Assembly (NCBI GenBank): GCA_958407085.1
Contig: CATYHY010000002.1
Span: forward strand, 1-29,933
Direction of reading: 5' to 3'
Length of the DNA: 29,933 nucleotides
Source of the DNA: an uncultured Collinsella sp.
GTDB lineage: Bacteria > Actinomycetota > Coriobacteriia > Coriobacteriales > Coriobacteriaceae
The translations under genes and the position numbers were made by a program. The notes below the pieces were generated by a model that was given only the letters and a program-made list of their open reading frames with translations, ran no database searches and had not been told where the DNA came from. Shown in pieces: positions 14,029 to 21,549 of this stretch (positions within the stretch are counted from its first letter, which is position 1; each line of letters opens with the position of its first letter).

Positions 14029-15825
14029 GTGTCTGAACAGGTGAATTGTGGTTTTATTCATGCGTTTGGTGCGCGGTTGCTCAATCATGCGGATAACGCA
14101 GCTCTACCGGTTGATGTACACGACTTTTCCGATGCAATTAATCGGTGTTTACTCATCGATAAAACCATGTTTATTGCCGATGTGTTGGACTGCGACGCGT
14201 CCGTTGTGGTGTGCTGTCGACCCGAGGGTTTTGGCAAGAGCATGAACCTGTCGATGCTCAGGGCTTTTCTGGAGCGTCCAGCGGTCGGTCGCGCTGGTCA
14301 GCTTTTGTTTGCCGATGCTCAGATTTGGGATGCGGACGGCGGGCGCTATCGGGATGAGTACGCTTGCTATCCGGTGATATCGCTGGACTTTTCTGGCGCT
14401 GCGAGGCGTGGCACCGATGTTGCCGACGTCGTGCGCGATGCTCTTTCGGACGAGTGCGCTCGCCTGCTGGCGCTTTTGGAGGCTCCGGATTTAGCTCGAG
14501 ACAAGGTACGTCACATCGAACGCGTTGCGCGTGGCGCGGCGAGCGAGGATGAGGTTGACTCGGTGCTCGGTGTGCTCATTGAGCTGCTGGAGATGGCCTG
14601 CGATGGGCAGGTTGTATTGCTCGTTGATGGGTACGATGCGGCGTGGTCTCGCCGTGCGAGCGCGAGGGACGTTTCCGTAGCCGGTCCGGCGGAGCTGCTC
14701 GATCGCGTGCTGTTCGACGCCATTGTCACTGCGCGCGATTCGTTGCGGCTGACGTGTCTGATGGGGGAGCGTCCCGGTCCTGCCGAAGCGGCGCTTTCTT
14801 CGCGCGGCTGCTCGTATTGTCTGACGACGCCGCTGTCGGCGTGGTGTGACCGATGTTTCGGTTTTTCGGATGCTGAGGTCGAGGCTCTTTTGAATCATGC
14901 TGGGCGCGAGGAATACCTGGATGATGCGCGTGAATGGCTCGAGGGGTATCGGTTTGGCAGGGCCTATTGCTCGAGTCCAGAGCGTGTGATCGGTTTTCTT
15001 GGCCGAGGCTGCACGGCGCCTGTGCGTGCCGATCTGTATGGATATGCCGATTGCCTGAGTAGGGTAGTTGCCGGGTGGAATCTCGACCGCCTTTCGGTCT
15101 TGCTTGATTTGCTCGAGGCCCATGGATGCGCTGAGGTCCCGCTTTGTTTGGGCACTGCAGAGCCAGATGTCTCGCCTGACGATGGCATGTGGACAGCGCT
15201 GTATCTGTCCGGTTTTCTCACGACGGATATGACTGAGGAGCCAGAGCATGGCGATCGCCTCCGTGCTTTGCGATTGCCCAATAACGAGCTTCGCCAGGCC
15301 TTGCGTCTAGTGATTATTGAGTGGTTTGAGTGCGCTGCAGAAGACATTCGAGACGTCGATGCGTTTCGCGACGGGCTGTGCCATGGGAACGAGGATACCG
15401 TGAGGCGGGCGCTAAGCCGCATCTTGGGAGATGCGGGAATCGGTGCGACCGACGCAGATACACCGCTGCCATATCACCTACTCTTGCAAGGACTCTGCTT
15501 TGGATTGCCGGGCTATGCCAATCCTGCCTCGAGGCGAAAGTGTGGCGCGAGTCGCTGGGACATCCAGGTTTTCCCTACGGGCACTGTGTTCGACGTAGCA
15601 GACACGATTGGCATGCTGGACGAGCGCCCGCTTATAACGATCAATATGATGTATGACCCCGATGTGGATGCGCTGGGGTTGGAATTGCTGGCCGTGCAGT
15701 CGCTACTCGACATAGAGCGCGACGGCATCGACGATATCCGTGTGCCGCGCCCCGGCGTGGGTCGCATGCGCTGGGGGTTCGGTTTTGATGGACAGCATGT
15801 GGCTACGGTGTGCCAGCGGCTTTAA
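14029..15825 (+). CDS. divergent AAA-ATPase-like / PD-(D/E)XK-type protein with degraded motifs
   Basis: This 598-residue cytoplasmic protein resembles the 'AAA-ATPase_like' plus DUF1703-type nuclease family common in gut anaerobes. The start is GTG at 14029, preceded by AGAGGGAG; the frame opens earlier at 13933 without a ribosome site. The P-loop is RPEGFGKSM (64-72), where the family normally has RPRRFGKS. Walker B reads VVLLVDGYD (195-203) with Gly replacing the usual Glu of IDEYD. The family's W-x-x-GY-x-FG motif is present (REWLEGYRFG, 301-310). In the C-terminal domain the expected E-x-K strand reads LITINMMYD, so the nuclease centre appears lost. ATP binding may remain; hydrolysis and cleavage are doubtful. 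Biological role unknown. It is probably monocistronic. Confidence 0.72.
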   Translation: MSEQVNCGFIHAFGARLLNHADNAALPVDVHDFSDAINRCLLIDKTMFIADVLDCDASVVVCCRPEGFGKSMNLSMLRAFLERPAVGRAGQLLFADAQIWDADGGRYRDEYACYPVISLDFSGAARRGTDVADVVRDALSDECARLLALLEAPDLARDKVRHIERVARGAASEDEVDSVLGVLIELLEMACDGQVVLLVDGYDAAWSRRASARDVSVAGPAELLDRVLFDAIVTARDSLRLTCLMGERPGPAEAALSSRGCSYCLTTPLSAWCDRCFGFSDAEVEALLNHAGREEYLDDAREWLEGYRFGRAYCSSPERVIGFLGRGCTAPVRADLYGYADCLSRVVAGWNLDRLSVLLDLLEAHGCAEVPLCLGTAEPDVSPDDGMWTALYLSGFLTTDMTEEPEHGDRLRALRLPNNELRQALRLVIIEWFECAAEDIRDVDAFRDGLCHGNEDTVRRALSRILGDAGIGATDADTPLPYHLLLQGLCFGLPGYANPASRRKCGASRWDIQVFPTGTVFDVADTIGMLDERPLITINMMYDPDVDALGLELLAVQSLLDIERDGIDDIRVPRPGVGRMRWGFGFDGQHVATVCQRL

Positions 15826-15849
15826 GCGCCGAGGTGTTTCCGGCTTCCG

Positions 15850-16869
15850 TTACTCGGTGTCCTTCATGGGCGGCATAGGCTTCCAGTTGGGATCCTTGAT
15901 GATCTTGCGGGCATCCTTCATGCCGCGGCGCAGCGCCGGAATGCCGGTCTTAAAGCATTTGTCGACCGCGGCCAGGCGAATGAATTCCTTGCAGAAGGTT
16001 GCGGCATTGCCCAAGCGGAACAGCATGGGGTGGTAGTCACCGTAGATCTGCATATAGCGAGCGAGGAAGCCTCGGTTGCGCATGATGTAGTAGCGGTTGG
16101 TGTCGCTCGTAGAGTTGAGCTGGCGCTTGCCGGCGATGTCCCAGTTAGAGACGGCGCGGGCGCGCTTGAGCACCACGTCGGCAACAACGGCGGCGGGGAA
16201 GTGCTGGCTGGCTACGTAGCCGTAGCAGGCATCGTCGCCGTAGATAAAGAAGCGCGCGTCGGGCAGGCCAATCTTGTCGACCACGCGGCGCGAGAACATG
16301 CCGCCCTCAAAGCACAGTTGGTTCATGGCACGGTAGCCCTCGGGGCCCAAGTCCCACTTGGCGATGGGGTTAGGGATGCCGAGTGAAAGGATGAGCTGGT
16401 ACTGCCAAAAGAAGGCTCCGCCGTCAAAGTCCAGGCGCGAACCCTGGATGACATCGTAGCGGTCAGTCCACTTGGCAAGACGCTCGATGCCTTCGGGGAT
16501 GACGAGCACGTCGTCGTCCATCACCCAGAACCATTGGGCGCCCAGGTCGTAGGCGCATTTAGTGCCGGCGGAGAAGCCGCCCGCACCGCCGCCGTTTTCG
16601 AGCTGCGGGGCGTAGATGACACGGTCGGTGCCGCCCTGCGCGTCGGGTTGCTCGGTGTCGATGCCCCACAGGTTGGCCAGGCGCTCGTTGAATGCGGAGC
16701 ACATGGCCTCGGTCTCGCGCGAATTTTCGTTATCGACAATCACGATGCGCCAGGGCGCTGCCGTGAGCTCGGTCATGGAGTCGAACAAGTTGGCCAGGAG
16801 TTCCTGGCGCTTGTACGTTACGACGACGATGGCGAGCTTGTCGATGGGAGCGGGAAGGGTTGAAGGCAT
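15850..16869 (-). CDS. GlfT2-like family 2 glycosyltransferase
   Basis: This 339-residue GT-A enzyme starts IVVVTYKR (14-21), then NGGGAGGFSAGT (92-103), the nucleotide-sugar metal site WVMDDDV (115-121) and FIYGDDACYGY, whose Asp pair corresponds to the catalytic region of galactofuranosyltransferase GlfT2-type enzymes. It probably transfers galactofuranose or another sugar from a UDP/dTDP donor onto a cell-surface glycan at the inner face of the membrane; the sugar is a guess from family. No membrane segments. The ATG at 16869 has AAAGGA 12 bases upstream. It is convergent with the AAA-like gene (24-bp gap, no clear terminator) and divergent from the plus-strand glycosyltransferase cluster. 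Confidence 0.83.
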   Translation of the reverse strand: MPSTLPAPIDKLAIVVVTYKRQELLANLFDSMTELTAAPWRIVIVDNENSRETEAMCSAFNERLANLWGIDTEQPDAQGGTDRVIYAPQLENGGGAGGFSAGTKCAYDLGAQWFWVMDDDVLVIPEGIERLAKWTDRYDVIQGSRLDFDGGAFFWQYQLILSLGIPNPIAKWDLGPEGYRAMNQLCFEGGMFSRRVVDKIGLPDARFFIYGDDACYGYVASQHFPAAVVADVVLKRARAVSNWDIAGKRQLNSTSDTNRYYIMRNRGFLARYMQIYGDYHPMLFRLGNAATFCKEFIRLAAVDKCFKTGIPALRRGMKDARKIIKDPNWKPMPPMKDTE

Positions 16870-16944
16870 GGGGCAATATATCCTTTCACGCGCGGCGGGC
16901 GAGCGCTGCGCGGAAGCTATCGAATACGTCCTTGGGACTGTCCT

Positions 16945-16975
16945 ATTGTAAAGGCTCGGCGCACCTTGATGGCAA
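16945..16975 (-). promoter_or_regulatory. putative promoter for the minus-strand glycosyltransferase
   Basis: On the minus strand TACAAT (16945-16950) lies 19 bp after TTGCCA (16970-16975). The small palindrome GGACTGTCC (16935-16943) sits at the expected transcription start, a possible operator. The 256-bp region 16870-17125 otherwise holds an AT-rich patch (17055-17061, TATATAA) that may drive the plus-strand cluster; no complete promoter was found there. Confidence 0.4.
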
Positions 16976-17125
16976 GCTTTGAATAAAACGCAGGAACCTG
17001 CCATGGGCCCGCCGCATGACGTGGGGCTGCTTTACCCGCAAGAGGCTCCATAGATTATATAAACGCCCGCTGGCGCGCTGACCCTTTGATACCATGAAAC
17101 GACAGGTATTTCCTAAGGAGCACAT

Positions 17126-18229
17126 TTGTCTACTAACGCCTCTGGCAGCCCTGTTCTGTCGCTGCTTATTCCCATTTACAATGTTCAGCGCTACCTGCGC
17201 GAGTGCCTCGATTCCGCCCTGGCGCAGACGCTCAAGGATATTGAGATCATCTGCATTAACGACGGGTCGACCGACAACTCGCCGGCGATTATCCGCGAGT
17301 ATATGGAGCGCGATGGGCGCGTCAAGATGATCGACAAGGCCAACAGCGGCTACGGCGACTCGATGAACCACGGCCTGGAGATGGCGCGTGGCAAGTACGT
17401 TGGCATCTTGGAGTCCGATGACTTTATGGCGCCCGACGCACTCGAAAAGCTTGTCTCGGCCGCCGATAGCAATAATGCCGACTTTACGAAGGCGAACTTT
17501 GATTTCTACTGGTCCAAGCCCGAGGAGCGCCGTTCGCTGCACGAGATGTTTAAGGCCAAGGACTGCGACAAGCCGGTGCACCCGAGCGATACGACGCAGT
17601 TCTTTAAGCAAAAGCCGTCGATTTGGTCGGCAGTGTACCGTCGCGATTTTCTTGAGCGCAACGGCATTACGTTCCTGCCGACTCCGGGGGCATCCTTTCA
17701 GGACACGTCATTCGCCTTTAAGGTGATCGCGTGCGCCGATAAGGCTGTTTACCTGCATGATGCTGTTTTGTCGTATCGACAGGACAACGAGAATTCCTCG
17801 GTCAATTCTTCGGCTAAGGTCTTTTGCGTCAATACCGAGTATGCCGAGATTGAGCGTTGGATTCGAGAGGATTATGCCCGCGACCACGCAAGCGTCGACG
17901 TCGCGCGCATGCTCAAGTTCAATCAGCTCATTAAGTACGATTCGTACATGTGGAACTACGTGCGCCTGGCGCCTAAGTTCTATAAGGAGTTCCTGGTTCA
18001 GATGGCCAAGGAGTTCCAAGCGGCCTTGGACGCCGGGGACTTTTCGCTTGACGACCTCAAGCCGTGGAAGCGCGCAAATCTCGCTGCCATCCTCAAAGAT
18101 CCTGAGGGCTGGGTTGACGAGCATCCGAGTTTCGCGACGGATGGTGCCTTGGGGCGTGCTAAGTATTACGCCTCGGTTGGAGGCCCAGGCGTGGTCGCTG
18201 CCTTCCTCATCGAATCGCTGAGGGGGTAG
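17126..18229 (+). CDS. family 2 glycosyltransferase (paralogue of the one at 19351)
   Basis: This 367-residue enzyme has an N-terminal GT-A domain: LIPIYNVQRYLRECLDS (14-30), INDGSTDNS (44-52) and the metal-binding ESDD (96-99). A C-terminal half of ~200 residues includes KPSIWSAVYRR and the SYRQDNENSS stretch. It starts at TTG 17126; AAGGAG sits 5 bases upstream and there is no nearby ATG in frame. Predicted to add one sugar to a surface polysaccharide precursor, cytoplasmic face. It opens a run of five genes on this strand, the next 6 bp away. It is very similar to the gene at 19351 through the whole GT-A domain and beyond. Confidence 0.88.
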   Translation: MSTNASGSPVLSLLIPIYNVQRYLRECLDSALAQTLKDIEIICINDGSTDNSPAIIREYMERDGRVKMIDKANSGYGDSMNHGLEMARGKYVGILESDDFMAPDALEKLVSAADSNNADFTKANFDFYWSKPEERRSLHEMFKAKDCDKPVHPSDTTQFFKQKPSIWSAVYRRDFLERNGITFLPTPGASFQDTSFAFKVIACADKAVYLHDAVLSYRQDNENSSVNSSAKVFCVNTEYAEIERWIREDYARDHASVDVARMLKFNQLIKYDSYMWNYVRLAPKFYKEFLVQMAKEFQAALDAGDFSLDDLKPWKRANLAAILKDPEGWVDEHPSFATDGALGRAKYYASVGGPGVVAAFLIESLRG

Positions 18230-18235
18230 GTCGGC

Positions 18236-19276
18236 ATGGGAGAGGCCTCGTGTCCTAAAGCTACCATTGTCGTCCCCGTTTACAACTCTGCAGGCTCCAT
18301 TCAGCGATGCCTCGATTCGCTGTTGGTCCAGTCTGAGCGTTCGATTCAGGTTGTCTGCGTCAACGACGGTTCGACTGATGATTCGTTGAACGTGTTGCGC
18401 CAGATCGCGCAGGCCGACGATCGCGTACTGGTGATTGACCAGGATAACGCGGGTGTCTCGTGTGCTCGAAATGCCGGTATCGATGTCGCCGAGGGCGAGA
18501 CCGTCTTTTTTGTGGACGCCGACGATTACATCGATGCCCAGACGATCGAGCGCGTGCTGCATGCCATGGAGTCTGCGGATGCCGAGGCCGCCGTTTTTGG
18601 CGGCGTCTGTGAACCTGCCGATGCTGCCCCCAAACGCGTCCAGCAACTCATGAGCCCCAAAGCTGGCACCTTCGGCGCCCGTGATCCCCAACTGCTGTTC
18701 CATTCGCATGCGCAGCCCTATGCCTGCCGCGCGGCTTTTTCGCGCGAGCTGCTCAATCGCGAAGGTATTCGCTTCGCCCCCGGTTTGGCTTTGGGCGAGG
18801 ACGTCGTCTTCCAATTTGCGGCTTATGCGCTTGCCCGCAAGACCGTCGTCATGCCGGACAAGTTCTACCACTACGTGATGGAGAGTGAATCGGCGACGCA
18901 CGAGTTCAACAGTGCCGAGGCTCGCGCCAAAAAGCTTGACGCCCACATGAGAATGCTCGAGGAGGTCTTGGAGGACTGGGCGGCCTACGGTCTTTTGGAC
19001 CTGTGCCCCGGCGAGCTGATAACTTGGTTTTTGGACCTCATTGTGTTCGACCTGGCGCGCTTGGATGCCGATGACTTCCATCGCGTGGCGGCTCGCGTCA
19101 ACATGGACCTTACGACGTTTTTGGGAACGGAGTGGGCGGATATGCCTGCTAAGGGCGCCGTTTGCCGTGTTGCCCAGAAGCTCGTTGCGGCGACCTCGGG
19201 CGTTTCGATGGCAGACGCCACGCTGTTCTATCTTTCGACTCGCGGTCTCAAAGCCTGCCTGGAGCGCTTTATCTAA
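18236..19276 (+). CDS. family 2 glycosyltransferase
   Basis: This 346-residue GT-A enzyme has TIVVPVYNSAG (10-20), VNDGSTDDS (42-50), NAGVSCARNAG (71-81) and the DADD metal site (94-97). The C-terminal region contains LGEDVVFQF, the usual acceptor-side E-D motif of these enzymes. It begins 6 bp after the previous stop, so it is co-transcribed. The retained SxARNxG motif groups it with EpsJ/WcaA-type transferases and apart from its two neighbours, which have SGYGDSMN instead. Donor and acceptor sugars cannot be read from sequence. Confidence 0.88.
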   Translation: MGEASCPKATIVVPVYNSAGSIQRCLDSLLVQSERSIQVVCVNDGSTDDSLNVLRQIAQADDRVLVIDQDNAGVSCARNAGIDVAEGETVFFVDADDYIDAQTIERVLHAMESADAEAAVFGGVCEPADAAPKRVQQLMSPKAGTFGARDPQLLFHSHAQPYACRAAFSRELLNREGIRFAPGLALGEDVVFQFAAYALARKTVVMPDKFYHYVMESESATHEFNSAEARAKKLDAHMRMLEEVLEDWAAYGLLDLCPGELITWFLDLIVFDLARLDADDFHRVAARVNMDLTTFLGTEWADMPAKGAVCRVAQKLVAATSGVSMADATLFYLSTRGLKACLERFI

Positions 19277-19307
19277 TTCCAAGCGCTGCCGCCCGCCGCA
19301 ACTCGGC

Positions 19308-19316
19308 TGCTAAAAT
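19308..19316 (+). promoter_or_regulatory. possible extended -10 before the third glycosyltransferase
   Basis: TGCTAAAAT is an extended -10 shape in the 74-bp gap before the TTG start at 19351. No -35 is evident. It may give an internal promoter in the cluster. Confidence 0.3.
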
Positions 19317-19350
19317 AACCCTGTTACACGCTATCCAACAGGAGGTTCTC

Positions 19351-20469
19351 TTGCAGAACTCTGATACCCCTAAAGTTTCGCTGCTTGTCCCTATTTGCAA
19401 TGTCGAACGCTACCTGCGCGAGTGCCTCGATTCTGCCGTGACTCAGACGCTCAAGGACATCGAGATCATCTGCATCAATGACGGTTCCACCGATAGCTCG
19501 CCGGATATCATTCGCGAGTACATGGAGCGCGACCCCCGTGTAAAGATGATCGACAAAGCCAACAGCGGCTACGGTGACTCGATGAACCGCGGCCTGGAGA
19601 TGGCGCGTGGCGAGTACGTGGGCATCCTTGAGTCCGACGACTTTATGTTTGAGGATTCACTCCAAAAGCTGGTCGCCAAGGCCGATGCTGAGCATGCCGA
19701 TGTGGTAAAGGGCGACTTTTACCTGTATTGGTCCACGCCCAGCGAACGCCGTGAGCTGTTTGGGATTATCGACGAGCATATGACGGGTGCCGCGTATCGC
19801 CCCGTCGATCGCCCGGGAATTTTCTACCGCAAACCTTCCATTTGGTCGGCTATCTATCGACGCGAGTTCCTCAACGACAATCAGGTTCGCTTTCTCTCCA
19901 CGCCGGGCGCCTCGTATCAGGACGCAGGCTTTAACTTTAAGGTTTGGGCTTGCGCCGAGCGTGCCGCGTTTATTGCGGACCCCATTTTGTGCTATCGCCA
20001 GGATAACGAGAAGAGCTCCGTTAATTCGCCCAACAAGGTGTTTTGCGTATGCGACGAATATGCCGAGATGCAGCGCTTTTTGGATGAGCGCCCCGAGCTC
20101 AAGGCTCAGCTCCAGGGGATTTTAATGCGCATGAAGGTCGATACGTATCGTTGGAATGACGAGCGTTTGGTCGATGAGCTGCGCGAGCAGTTTTGGCAGA
20201 AGGCCTCGCCCGAGCTCAAGGCCGATTGGGATGCTGGTCGCTTTGATCTGTCGCTGTTCGACCCGCGTGGCGAGACCGACTTGCGCCTGATGGTCAAGTC
20301 GCCCCGCGCCTATATCGATTCGCGCTTTGACTTTAAGAAGCCGGGTAAGCTCAATACGTTTAAGCATTACTTTAAGATTGGCGGCCTGCCGCTGGTCTGG
20401 CGCGTGCTGACGTATCAGCGCACCTACGGCGACAACCCACACCCTGATGACGTTCCGGTCGCACAGTAG
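19351..20469 (+). CDS. family 2 glycosyltransferase (paralogue of the one at 17126)
   Basis: This 372-residue protein has VSLLVPICNVERYLREC (9-25), INDGSTDSS (42-50), KANSGYGDSMNRGLEMARG (69-87) and ESDD (94-97). The start is TTG at 19351 with AGGAGG 5 bases before; the open frame reaches back to 19162 inside the previous gene but has no ribosome site. Together with 17126 it forms a duplicated pair sharing long identical stretches and the same rare start codon. They diverge near the C-terminus, which suggests different acceptors. Gap to the next gene is 12 bp. Confidence 0.88.
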   Translation: MQNSDTPKVSLLVPICNVERYLRECLDSAVTQTLKDIEIICINDGSTDSSPDIIREYMERDPRVKMIDKANSGYGDSMNRGLEMARGEYVGILESDDFMFEDSLQKLVAKADAEHADVVKGDFYLYWSTPSERRELFGIIDEHMTGAAYRPVDRPGIFYRKPSIWSAIYRREFLNDNQVRFLSTPGASYQDAGFNFKVWACAERAAFIADPILCYRQDNEKSSVNSPNKVFCVCDEYAEMQRFLDERPELKAQLQGILMRMKVDTYRWNDERLVDELREQFWQKASPELKADWDAGRFDLSLFDPRGETDLRLMVKSPRAYIDSRFDFKKPGKLNTFKHYFKIGGLPLVWRVLTYQRTYGDNPHPDDVPVAQ

Positions 20470-20481
20470 GAGCGAGTGACT

Positions 20482-21549
20482 ATGGCTAACCCCAAGATTT
20501 CCGTTGTCGTTCCCATCTATAAGGTGGAGGAGTGCCTGGCCTGGTGCCTGGACTCCCTGCTTGCGCAGGACATGCCCGATTGGGAAGGCGTGCTGGTCAA
20601 CGATGGCTCGCCGGACGGCTCGCGCGATATTGCGGCTGCCTATTGCGAAAAGGACGCGCGCTTTACGCTGGTCGATAAGGAGAACGGCGGCCTGTCGAGT
20701 GCGCGTAATGCAGGCATCGCCGCGTCCACGGCGCCTATCGTTGCGTTTTTGGATTCCGACGACCGATTTACGCCCGATGCATGCCGCGTGATCGTCGATG
20801 CCTTTGAGCGCGAGGACTGCGACGTTTTGACCTTTGGCGCGAATCCGTATCCGCTTGAGGCGGGGTATCCGTGGCTTAACTATGTGCTGAGCCCGCGCGA
20901 TGTGTCGTTTGAAGGCTATAGCTCCGACCTACTGTTTAAGGAAGCATCTCGCCCGTTTGCATGGCGCACCGCCTGCAAGCGTGAGTTTTTGCTGGGCAAC
21001 GGGATCGTGTTCGACGAAACCGTTAAGTATGGCGAGGACCAGGTCTTCGATTTTGCCGTGTACGGTCGTTCGCACAAGACCGCGCTTATCTCGAACAAGC
21101 TGTATGATTACCGCGTGGCGCGCAAGGGTTCGCTCATGGACACCATGCGCTACGACGACGAGACGCGTCTGCTGGAGCACGTGAAGATTTACTCTGCGGT
21201 GCTGGCTGACTGGCAGCGCGACGGTCTCGATGCTCAGCATGCCGATGACCTGGCGTACTTCCTGTGTGATCTGGTGCTGTACGATGCGCTAAGGCTGCTG
21301 AGTTCGGGCTGCGGCAAGGTGTTTGCTGCCGTCGCCGCGGCGCTTGACGGTTCTGCCGTGGGCAGTGATGCTGCGCTCGCACAATGCGCTCCTTCTGTTG
21401 CCGCTATGGTGCGTGCGGCACTTGTCGGTAAGGCGCCTGCTGCTCGTTCGTGCAAAAAGCTCATGTTCGATTACGACGTCTTGAGGTTTGGGCGCCTGGG
21501 CGCGTGCAAGCGCATGGCCGCGAATGCTCTGGGAAAGCGAGAGGTGTAG
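20482..21549 (+). CDS. family 2 glycosyltransferase
   Basis: This 355-residue GT-A protein has ISVVVPIYKVEECL (6-19), VNDGSPDGS (39-47), GGLSSARNAG (69-78), the DSDD metal site (91-94) and YGEDQVFDF as the acceptor-side motif. The ATG at 20482 is 9 bases after AGGAG; a GTG at 20476 would be too close to that site. The last ~100 residues are Ala-rich and variable. Its stop abuts the start of the next gene, so the two are translationally coupled. Confidence 0.88.
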   Translation: MANPKISVVVPIYKVEECLAWCLDSLLAQDMPDWEGVLVNDGSPDGSRDIAAAYCEKDARFTLVDKENGGLSSARNAGIAASTAPIVAFLDSDDRFTPDACRVIVDAFEREDCDVLTFGANPYPLEAGYPWLNYVLSPRDVSFEGYSSDLLFKEASRPFAWRTACKREFLLGNGIVFDETVKYGEDQVFDFAVYGRSHKTALISNKLYDYRVARKGSLMDTMRYDDETRLLEHVKIYSAVLADWQRDGLDAQHADDLAYFLCDLVLYDALRLLSSGCGKVFAAVAAALDGSAVGSDAALAQCAPSVAAMVRAALVGKAPAARSCKKLMFDYDVLRFGRLGACKRMAANALGKREV

